Positions 5,800 to 11,221 of a stretch of DNA of 11,221 bases are shown in pieces. Every line of letters starts with the position of its first letter. Position 1 is the stretch's first letter. The DNA is from an uncultured Bacteroidales bacterium (lineage in GTDB: Bacteria; Bacteroidota; Bacteroidia; Bacteroidales; UBA932), in the NCBI GenBank assembly GCA_937899055.1, contig CALBPX010000084.1, positions 1 to 11,221 of the forward strand, read 5' to 3'. A model generated the notes under the pieces. It saw only the letters and a list, made by a program, of their open reading frames with translations, was not told where the DNA came from and did not search any database. The position numbers were made by a program, and so were the translations under genes.

Positions 5800-6864
5800 T
5801 TATTTCAGACAGTGTGGTTTTTTAGGTTCACCGATATTTTTTCCGTTTTTGGCAAGGTATTTCTTTGCAGGATCGTATGGTATGCCTATTTTATCCAGCA
5901 GAGGCTCAACGCTCACCTGATGAGTCTGAAGCCCCAGATCCCATGGATCATAGCCCATTACAAGGCCTGCAACTTCTTCGTATGTGAATACAGGAATGCC
6001 GTGGCCGTCCTGGCCGTAGGTGCGGCCTTGGGTTTCCGCAATTACATACTGCCAGCGGTCAAGAAAATAGGGGCATCCGGGGCAGTTTGTAATTATCATG
6101 TCCGGCCTGAATGGTTCCATACTTTCGAACTTCTTGTGGGTGTTGGACAGGGAATAGCCTCTGTTGCCCTTGATGAAATACTGCCTGAAACCGAATCCGC
6201 AACAGTGGCGGCGTTCCGGATAATCCACGATCTCCCCTCCCCAGGCCTCGATCATTCCGACCAGGACGTAGGGATATTCAGCACCGCCTACTCCCTTGGA
6301 AGGGAACATCTTCGAATAATGGCAGCCAATGTGTTCCACAACCTTGAGAGATCGGAAGAGCACACGTCTGAACTCCAGTCACTTGCTGTTTGCCGCAATC
6401 TGCATACGGTATTTGTATATAAGGTCGCTGGCATGGACCAGAAACTTTGGCTTTGCAAATTCCAGCTTGCAGGCTTTCCACAGGTTGTCTGCAATCTTCT
6501 GCTGGAGTTCCGGAAATTCGCGCCAGGTTTCAAGAGTTTCGCAGTAGAGCCCGAACGAAGTGATGCAGGAGCATACATAGTTTTCGTAGCCATATTTTTT
6601 CATCAGGGCAAACTGCCTGGCTATTATGGTCATAGCCGTTTCCTGCGGAATTGTGTCTGAATGGTAGGCTATGCCGCCGCAGGTTGTGTGATGCTCGGTT
6701 TCAAATATGTCTTTGCCGAGCTTGTTTCTGGTTATATCCAGGAATGTAACCTCCGAAGCCGGAAAGAACGACTGCCTTATACAACTGCGTACATAAAAAT
6801 AGTGGTCTTCGGGTATTTCTTTCTGGTAGTCGGCCCAGATCTTCTTTTTTCCTTCGTAAATCAT
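5800..6864 (-). CDS. HdrB-like subunit, split in this assembly by adapter sequence
   Basis: As written, the frame stops at 6379-6381 and reopens at 6363, but both causes lie in a 33-base Illumina adapter insert (6349-6381). With it removed, one frame runs from ATG at 6864 to TAA at 5800, giving 343 residues with the seam IAANSK-LKVVEHIGCH. I chose 6864 because it lies 5 bases after the hdrC stop; an earlier ATG at 6897 would overlap that gene. The second CCG domain is complete: Cys170, Cys210-Cys211-Gly, Cys250-Pro-Gly-Cys253. The first is degenerate: Cys28, Thr61-Cys62-Gly, Cys98-Ser-Cys100. In HdrB the CCG domains hold noncubane [4Fe-4S] clusters at the disulfide or thiol-active site. The gene should therefore be intact in the organism and encode the catalytic partner of the adjacent HdrC and HdrA. 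Confidence 0.87.
6349..6381 (+). other. Illumina TruSeq adapter contamination in the assembly
   Basis: The plus strand begins AGATCGGAAGAG at 6349 and continues to CTCCAGTCA at 6381, matching the standard 33-base TruSeq read-1 adapter along its whole length. The next base, C, also agrees with the longer 34-base form. Six-frame translations contain known adapter peptides (SEEHTSELQS, TGVQTCALPI, SSDVCSSDL). Deleting 33 bases keeps the hdrB frame. This is not biological sequence. Confidence 0.98.
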
Positions 6865-6869
6865 AAATG

Positions 6870-7565
6870 TCAGTGGTTGAAGTGTTCTGCCCCACATTCA
6901 GAATAAATCTTACTGCAATATTCTTCTTCGGTAAGACCGAGTTCTGCGGCTTTCTCAAGGCCGGCCCTGCGTACAGATTCCAGTCTTGCCGTAGCTCCGG
7001 TTATGTCGTAGATTCTCTTGAGTTCGTCAAGGTCTTTCTGCGGTATGCGGCGCATGGCCCCGGGGCCTTCTTTGTCCAGGTTACCGCCGAGTCTTTCGTA
7101 AATATCGTCCAGATTGTTGTAAACCCATTCCCACACCGGCCCTGCTTCCTGATGCTCCTTGTATCCAAAATTCCTCGGATATACGCAGTATCCATAGTTT
7201 AGCACGTTGTGGTTGAGGTCTTTGCACAGAAGATACATCTGCCGCCCCTTTTCGGATTCCATAAACAGCCCGGTTTCTATGGAGAGGTTTCTGAGGGCCA
7301 TGATTATGAGTCCGGCTGCATTCTTTCTGGGGCATCTGGTTACGCAGCTCATGCACTCTCCGCAGTACCAGATGGTGTTGCTTCTGAGCAGTTCCTCTAT
7401 CTGTGCATCATCCTTGTGCTGAACAATATCCACAATTCTTCTGGGGTCGTAGCGGTAGAACTCTGCCGCAGGACATATAGCCGTGCAGGTACCGCAGTTG
7501 ATGCAGGCATTCAGGCCCTCGCGGATCCGGTAGTCGGACATCAGTTTGTCGTAAAGCTTTCTCAT
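6870..7565 (-). CDS. HdrC-like 2x[4Fe-4S] protein (first HdrC)
   Basis: The 231-residue protein has two cluster motifs near the N-terminus, Cys21/24/27/31-Pro and Cys68/71/74/78-Pro, in the HdrC arrangement. A longer tail of about 150 residues is rich in charged and aromatic residues and ends with further cysteines at 217 and 224. I chose MRKLYDKL at 7565 because it lies one base after the marR stop; the longer frame from 7613 would overlap marR by 47 bases. Its size fits the HdrC1 of sHdr operons better than the small second HdrC here. It should carry electrons between the HdrB-like and HdrA-like partners encoded next to it. Confidence 0.87.
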   Translation of the reverse strand: MRKLYDKLMSDYRIREGLNACINCGTCTAICPAAEFYRYDPRRIVDIVQHKDDAQIEELLRSNTIWYCGECMSCVTRCPRKNAAGLIIMALRNLSIETGLFMESEKGRQMYLLCKDLNHNVLNYGYCVYPRNFGYKEHQEAGPVWEWVYNNLDDIYERLGGNLDKEGPGAMRRIPQKDLDELKRIYDITGATARLESVRRAGLEKAAELGLTEEEYCSKIYSECGAEHFNH

Positions 7566-7566
7566 A

Positions 7567-8043
7567 TCATTGCTTAACGGTAGGGTACTTGGTTGCAAGG
7601 GCCAGAAGGTCAATGTCGTTGTTCATATTCTCGGCCATCTTGCTCAGAACTTTTATGAAGTTCTGCATGTCATCTTTGGATATTCCGTTGATTATGTGAT
7701 CTACAGCCGCCATTGCAGCTTCTGTTACCCTGTCCTTGATTTCAAGAGCATATTTTGTAACCTTGATCAGGTTCTGGCGTCTGTCCTTAGGGTTGCTGAG
7801 CCTGTTCACCAGCTTCCTTTCCTCCAGACCGTCAACCAGTTTTACAACGGAATTCTTGTCTTTCAGGAGATAGTCTGCAATCTGCTGCTGAGTAAGCACA
7901 CCCTCGTCCCACAGAGTGTCCATAACCAGAAACTGTTCGGGGGTGATGTTGAATCCGTGCTCCTCAAAAATGGCTGTTACATACTGCTTGAAGCGGTTGT
8001 GAACAAGATTGAGAAACATTCCGACCTGTTTGTTGAGTATCAT
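7567..8043 (-). CDS. MarR-family transcriptional regulator
   Basis: This is a 158-residue winged-helix protein. A helical dimerisation segment (about 5-30) is followed by the DNA-binding region, with LTQQQIADYLLKDKNSVVKLVDGL forming the helix-turn-helix around residues 50-73. The wing NPKDRRQNLIKVT (84-96) carries the Asp-Arg pair typical of MarR. C-terminal helices complete the dimer interface. It is the first gene of the Hdr/cysteate operon, one base from hdrC. A perfect palindrome lies between its promoter and its start. The simplest reading is an autorepressor of the operon that responds to a small molecule or thiol state. It contains no cysteine, so a direct cysteine redox switch is excluded; the ligand is unknown. 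Confidence 0.9.
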   Translation of the reverse strand: MILNKQVGMFLNLVHNRFKQYVTAIFEEHGFNITPEQFLVMDTLWDEGVLTQQQIADYLLKDKNSVVKLVDGLEERKLVNRLSNPKDRRQNLIKVTKYALEIKDRVTEAAMAAVDHIINGISKDDMQNFIKVLSKMAENMNNDIDLLALATKYPTVKQ

Positions 8044-8060
8044 ATAATATTACCTATTAT

Positions 8061-8076
8061 AGTAAAACATTTTACT
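8061..8076. promoter_or_regulatory. Probable MarR operator palindrome
   Basis: AGTAAAA, two central bases (CA), then TTTTACT form a perfect 7-bp inverted repeat. It lies 18 bases upstream of the marR ATG and 12 bases downstream of the -7 box. A dimer bound here would block transcription start or early elongation. The size and position are typical for MarR autoregulation; the assignment is inference. Confidence 0.65.
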
Positions 8077-8088
8077 TTATTGCGAAGG

Positions 8089-8096
8089 CAAATATA
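8089..8096 (-). promoter_or_regulatory. -7 box of the marR-hdr-cysteate synthase operon
   Basis: The minus strand reads TATATTTG, matching TAnnTTTG exactly. Transcription would start near 8082, giving a leader of about 40 bases containing the palindrome. The -33 region at about 8117-8120 is poor (GTTTT). This is the only convincing promoter seen for the seven-gene operon. Confidence 0.6.
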
Positions 8097-8101
8097 ATCA
8101 A

Positions 8102-8156
8102 CTTTATCCAAATGTTCTTTAAAACTCTGACAAATTCCTCAGGAAAGTGGATAAAG
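8102..8156. repeat. 9-bp inverted repeat flanking the operon -33 region
   Basis: CTTTATCCA at 8102-8110 is the exact reverse complement of TGGATAAAG at 8148-8156, separated by 37 bases that contain a smaller TTCC-TCA-GGAA hairpin. It starts three bases after the exchanger stop codon and ends next to the operon -7 box. It has no T-tract, so it is a weak terminator candidate; a regulatory or looping role is possible. Confidence 0.45.
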
Positions 8157-8158
8157 GC

Positions 8159-9166
8159 TTAATTTACAGAGATGTTCACGATTATATACAAAATATAAAA
8201 GGCAAGCAGGAGTGCCCCTTCAGACCTTCTGATCTTGAAACTGGTTCTTGCCGCAAGCAGTATCAGAAGGGTTGCCAGAAGCAGGAATATAAAATGTATG
8301 TGGTTGATGTCGGCAAGTGGGAGAGGGGTTATCGCCGAGCAACCTCCAAGTATCAGAAATACATTGAATATGTTGCTTCCAACAACATTGCCCAGTGCCA
8401 GGCCAACTTTTTTGCGGAATGCTGCAACTACGCTGGTGGCAAGTTCGGGCAGGCTGGTTCCTATTGCAATTATCGTTGAACCTATAACAACGTCCGATAC
8501 TCCAAAATACTTGGCTACGGTTATGGCCTTTTCTACAAGCAGGTTTCCGCCCCAGATCAGGGCTGCAAGTCCGACGGCAATCATCAGAAGGGCCAGAGGA
8601 ATGTTGTACTTCTTCTGAGGCTTTTCCTCATTGTCAGAGGTCTGCTTTTCGGACATCCTGTATGCCGTTCTTTCGCCCCGCTTTGCACTTGCAACAGAAT
8701 AGAATATGAAAATCAGGAAGAACAGTATGAGCAATATACCCTCGCTGCGGGATATGAAATTGGAGGACATATCGTCGTCTATGGTAAGTGTATCTATCTG
8801 TATGTCAAACGATATTACAAGCAGAACAACCGTGGAGAGGAACATGAACAGCATGTCTCTGTTTACAATTTCCCTTGAAACGCCGAGCGGATATATAAGT
8901 GCGCTCAGACCCACAATCAGCAGAAGATTGCAGATGTTGGAACCTATTACGTTACCTACGGCTATGCCGGCACTTCCCTTGAGCGCACCCATGAGGCTGA
9001 CTATCAGCTCCGGAGCGGAGGTTCCGATGGCCACTACGGTCATGCCTATAACCAACTCGGAGATTCCGAACCGCGATGCAATTCTGGAAGAGCCTTCAAC
9101 CATGGAATATGCGCCGGCAACAACCACCAGCAGAGCAAATATGAGAAGCAGAACAGTTACTGTCAT
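8159..9166 (-). CDS. CaCA-family sodium(potassium)/calcium exchanger
   Basis: This 335-residue inner-membrane antiporter of the YrbG-like type has about ten hydrophobic segments. It carries both inverted alpha repeats that form the ion site: AIGTSAPE with GNVIGSN (residues 46-53 and 71-77) and AIGTSLPE with GNVVGSN (234-241 and 259-265). The acidic Glu53 and Glu240 and the Asn residues are the expected cation ligands. The halves are joined by a hydrophilic stretch (about 160-187) rich in Lys and Glu, and an acidic loop with Asp-Asp-Asp (130-132) lies just before a membrane segment. It should extrude Ca2+ using the Na+ (perhaps K+) gradient. It follows the C69 peptidase after 45 bases without a visible promoter, so the two are probably co-transcribed. 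There is no obvious link to the Hdr operon. Confidence 0.9.
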   Translation of the reverse strand: MTVTVLLLIFALLVVVAGAYSMVEGSSRIASRFGISELVIGMTVVAIGTSAPELIVSLMGALKGSAGIAVGNVIGSNICNLLLIVGLSALIYPLGVSREIVNRDMLFMFLSTVVLLVISFDIQIDTLTIDDDMSSNFISRSEGILLILFFLIFIFYSVASAKRGERTAYRMSEKQTSDNEEKPQKKYNIPLALLMIAVGLAALIWGGNLLVEKAITVAKYFGVSDVVIGSTIIAIGTSLPELATSVVAAFRKKVGLALGNVVGSNIFNVFLILGGCSAITPLPLADINHIHFIFLLLATLLILLAARTSFKIRRSEGALLLAFYILYIIVNISVN

Positions 9167-9211
9167 GACGGAATGGATTAATTACTTGTCAGATGCATTT
9201 TACTCAAGACC

Positions 9212-10846
9212 TTACATACTCCTTGCAAATATAGTCCAGAATTCTTCCCTGAGCTCTTCCCAGGTCTTCTGCTCAGATGCGCTCAGACGGCTGCAATAAC
9301 CGTTGAGGAGTTCTGTAGCTTCTTCCTTGCGGCCTTCCTTTATCAGCTGCACAGCCTTGTCTTCCAACGCCTTGGTATCTTCAAAGAGCATCCTGTCGTA
9401 GTCGGCAAGGGCTTTTTTAATCTTCTCCTGGGTCCTGTCCCAACCTATTGTAGCCACACGGTTGGTTTCTCTGAAACGCCAGATTGCAGCATCTTTGCGG
9501 TAGCGTTTCTGGCCGCAGACTTCAAAGCCTTTGGGCAGTTTTGTCTGACCTGCATATATCGGAACCCTTGGAGTCTGGGCTGGATTGTCAAATGCAAAAT
9601 AGGCCACGCCGCCAACTTCATCGGGCATCCAGCCGCGCAACTTGATGATTTCTGAATATGAGCACTGTATAACGGCTATGGTCCTGATCCTGGGGGCGCA
9701 GTCCGGCTTGAGCTGATTCAGCAGGGCCCGGGTATTGTTTGTCATAAACGTGCTTATGGGGGCAATTGAGTCAACTACGGTAACGGTTTCTCCGTCCTGA
9801 TTGCGGATGTTTCTCTTGACTCCTATCTTAAGGTGCTTGACTTGGTCAAAGTCTGTTCCGTCGTAAGTCTGGCGGTAGAGGTCAAACATCTTCTGAGCCG
9901 ATACCTTTTCTTTGGGCTTTACGGAAAACGGTATTTCATCGTCTTCAAAGCTCAGCCCCAAATCCGGAGCAAGGGTGCTCAGTACATAAAACTCTCTGTA
10001 ATAGAAGTTTTTAGGATAGGTGGTAACCATGGGCCAGAATTTGAAGGCAGACTTGCCGTCCCAAAGGCCCAGTTCCTTGCATCTTTGCCTGAGTTCAGAG
10101 CCGTACATAAACTGGTCCGGAGCATTAAAGTCTATTACTCCAATCCTTGGAACATTGGCGCTTATGCATACATGGTCATCTGGAATCCGCTGTGCGGCCC
10201 AGAGTGCGCCAGGCTTGCTTCCGCTTTTGCCGCTCCCGTAAATTTCAAATAGCCATGCTTCCCTGGTGTCTATGACGGTAAGACATTCGCCCCAGTCGCC
10301 GTAACCGTATTCTTCTGCCAGAGAGCCCATAAGGGCAATTGCCTGACGTGCAGTGGAACATCTTTGCAGGGCTATTCTCTCCAGTTCCTCTATCTGGAAC
10401 AGGCCGGCCTTGTTTACCAGTTCACGCTTGCCTTCGGTGGTGGTTTCTCCCATTGCGAGCTGCTTTTCGTTCATGCATGGATAGGCCACATTGAGGTATC
10501 TGAATGTTTCCGAAGTGGGTGCTGCTATGCTTCCTTTTAGTTCCGTATTCCTCATATCATAAGGCTCTTCCGTATGCAGCAGCCCCCAGTATATCTTATC
10601 GGCCTCGTCAGGTGCAAATACCTTCCTCGGCTCCATAGTAATCCAGGTGCGGTAGTTGGAATCGCAGGTGTGTGCGGTCATTACGCTTCCGTCGTCGGAG
10701 GCATCCTTTGCCACCACAATTGAAGTGCAGCTTTCTTTAACCGGTCCATCGTCCGGCAGATAGGGAACTTGAGTTACAGTCTGTGCACCGGCGCCACAAC
10801 AAATAAGTGTCGCTGAGAATAAAAATGCAAAAAACATCTTTTTCAT
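9212..10846 (-). CDS. Secreted C69-family dipeptidase
   Basis: The 544-residue protein starts MKKMFFAFLF, chosen over an upstream ATG at 10915 because it begins a proper signal peptide and lies just downstream of a good promoter. A hydrophobic stretch ends near CCGAGAQ, so it is exported; cleavage after Ala21 is likely, with lipidation at Cys16 or Cys17 as an alternative. The family nucleophile is Cys40 in ESCTSIVVAKDASDDGS, followed by AHTCDSNYRTW. C69 enzymes are N-terminal nucleophile hydrolases, so the segment after the signal peptide up to Glu39 should be removed as a propeptide to free Cys40. The length fits the dipeptidase (PepD-like) group of Bacteroidetes. The probable role is cleaving dipeptides in the periplasm to provide amino acids. 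Confidence 0.88.
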   Translation of the reverse strand: MKKMFFAFLFSATLICCGAGAQTVTQVPYLPDDGPVKESCTSIVVAKDASDDGSVMTAHTCDSNYRTWITMEPRKVFAPDEADKIYWGLLHTEEPYDMRNTELKGSIAAPTSETFRYLNVAYPCMNEKQLAMGETTTEGKRELVNKAGLFQIEELERIALQRCSTARQAIALMGSLAEEYGYGDWGECLTVIDTREAWLFEIYGSGKSGSKPGALWAAQRIPDDHVCISANVPRIGVIDFNAPDQFMYGSELRQRCKELGLWDGKSAFKFWPMVTTYPKNFYYREFYVLSTLAPDLGLSFEDDEIPFSVKPKEKVSAQKMFDLYRQTYDGTDFDQVKHLKIGVKRNIRNQDGETVTVVDSIAPISTFMTNNTRALLNQLKPDCAPRIRTIAVIQCSYSEIIKLRGWMPDEVGGVAYFAFDNPAQTPRVPIYAGQTKLPKGFEVCGQKRYRKDAAIWRFRETNRVATIGWDRTQEKIKKALADYDRMLFEDTKALEDKAVQLIKEGRKEEATELLNGYCSRLSASEQKTWEELREEFWTIFARSM

Positions 10847-10865
10847 ATATAGTAGAATAAACATA

Positions 10866-10897
10866 CAAATATACAAATCAACGGCCTGCAAAACAAA
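10866..10897 (-). promoter_or_regulatory. Promoter of the C69 peptidase (and probably the exchanger)
   Basis: On the minus strand, TTTG (10897-10894), a 20-base spacer and TATATTTG (10873-10866) give the best complete Bacteroidetes promoter in the window. The predicted start near 10859 leaves a leader of about a dozen bases before the ATG at 10846. Confidence 0.75.
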
Positions 10898-10941
10898 TCT
10901 GCGGCTGGGCGGCAAGACATTTCAAATATGGGAAAATAATG

Positions 10942-10949
10942 TACATTTG
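10942..10949 (+). promoter_or_regulatory. -7 box of the divergent LysO-like gene
   Basis: TACATTTG matches TAnnTTTG and lies 21 bases before the ATG. The matching -33 region (TTTC near 10919-10922) is weak. It is divergent from the peptidase promoter in a 124-base intergenic region. Confidence 0.55.
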
Positions 10950-10970
10950 CCCTGCAAACAGAAAAAGGCT

Positions 10971-11221
10971 ATGCTAATTACTCTCGGGCTGATGATAATC
11001 GGAATCTTTCTCGGAAGATTCCTAAGGGGCAGGCGGAATGTCTGGGTTTCGCCGGGCATTATGATTACCGTATGCCTTCTGCTGTATGTGATGGGAATCC
11101 GCGTGGCCCTGAACAAGGAGATTATGGACGCCCTGAGTTCCACGGGGCTCATAGCCCTGATTCTATTTGCCTTTGCAACAGGCGGTTCCGTGGTTCTTAC
11201 ATGGCTCTTTACAAAATATGT
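10971..11221 (+). CDS. LysO-type lysine exporter, N-terminal part (partial)
   Basis: An open frame from ATG at 10971 runs without a stop to the end of the window (83 complete codons). It begins MLITLGLMIIGIFLG and has three hydrophobic segments. These include FLGRFLRGRR after the first segment, a middle stretch with YVMGIRVALNKEIMDAL, and TGLIALILFAFATGGSVVL. This pattern matches the N-terminal domain of LysO/YbjE (DUF340) lysine exporters, whose conserved feature is a Gly-containing helix followed by an acidic N/E-E-I segment. In some Bacteroidetes this domain is a separate short gene followed by the rest of the transporter, and the window cannot tell which applies here. Its role would be export of excess lysine. 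Confidence 0.7.
   Translation, partial: MLITLGLMIIGIFLGRFLRGRRNVWVSPGIMITVCLLLYVMGIRVALNKEIMDALSSTGLIALILFAFATGGSVVLTWLFTKY

Noticed and set aside
4838..5920. Plus-strand 360-residue open frame opposite HdrA
   Set aside because: The minus-strand frame has all HdrA motifs; this one has biased, low-plausibility composition and no family resemblance.
5812..6660. Plus-strand 282-residue open frame across the HdrB region
   Set aside because: It is the shadow of hdrB read backwards and contains the adapter peptide SEEHTSELQS.
5800..6897. hdrB as a true pseudogene or two separate genes
   Set aside because: The stop and the apparent new start both lie in adapter sequence, and excising 33 bases restores a single frame, so the break is an assembly artefact.
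10847..10915. Longer start for the C69 peptidase at 10915
   Set aside because: The extra residues run through the promoter and precede a proper signal peptide.
10922..11152. Minus-strand 76-residue open frame at the right end
   Set aside because: The plus strand here encodes a LysO-like membrane protein and carries its -7 box; the minus frame is a shadow.

Overview
The window looks like chromosomal DNA of a Bacteroidota species, most likely an order Bacteroidales member related to sulfonolipid producers such as Alistipes or Odoribacter. The family assignment is inference. The evidence is repeated TAnnTTTG-type -7 promoter boxes with weak or absent Shine-Dalgarno sites, tRNA genes without an encoded CCA, a cysteate synthase of the methanogen/Bacteroidetes type, and a family C69 dipeptidase of the Bacteroidetes kind. 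It is evidently a short-read assembly, because it contains a piece of Illumina TruSeq adapter.

Left end (1-1240): two tRNA genes on the minus strand (Pro with an unusual AGG anticodon, then Ser-CGA) separated by a terminator-like hairpin. Two small exported proteins follow on the plus strand. One is an Ala/Glu-rich lipoprotein and the other a Lys-rich secreted protein. Each has its own promoter and terminator, and they share an identical 13-base leader motif just before the start codon. The second terminator is bidirectional and also closes the large operon that converges on it.

Centre (1247-8096, minus strand): a tight seven-gene operon. In transcription order it holds a MarR repressor with a perfect palindrome between its promoter and start codon, HdrC-like, HdrB-like, HdrA-like, a second small HdrC-like protein, a membrane cytochrome-b/HdrD-like fusion, and cysteate synthase. 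Spacing is 1, 5 and 5 bases, then two ATGA overlaps, then 11 bases. The C-B-A-C-B(D) order and the small HdrA recall the sulfur-oxidising sHdr module (hdrC1B1A-hdrC2B2) and, for the membrane part, QmoC/HdrED/FadF-type quinone-linked Fe-S oxidoreductases. The last gene should consume sulfite and O-phosphoserine to make L-cysteate, the head-group precursor of sulfonolipids. My working hypothesis, which is inference, is a membrane-linked thiol/sulfane-sulfur redox system that supplies or balances sulfite for cysteate synthesis. The hdrB gene is cut in the assembly by 33 bases of adapter; removing exactly those 33 bases restores one open frame.

Right end (8159-11221): a CaCA-family Na+ or K+/Ca2+ exchanger and a secreted C69-family dipeptidase lie on the minus strand and are probably co-transcribed from a good promoter at 10866-10897. 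The first part of a LysO-type transporter gene is transcribed divergently and runs off the window.
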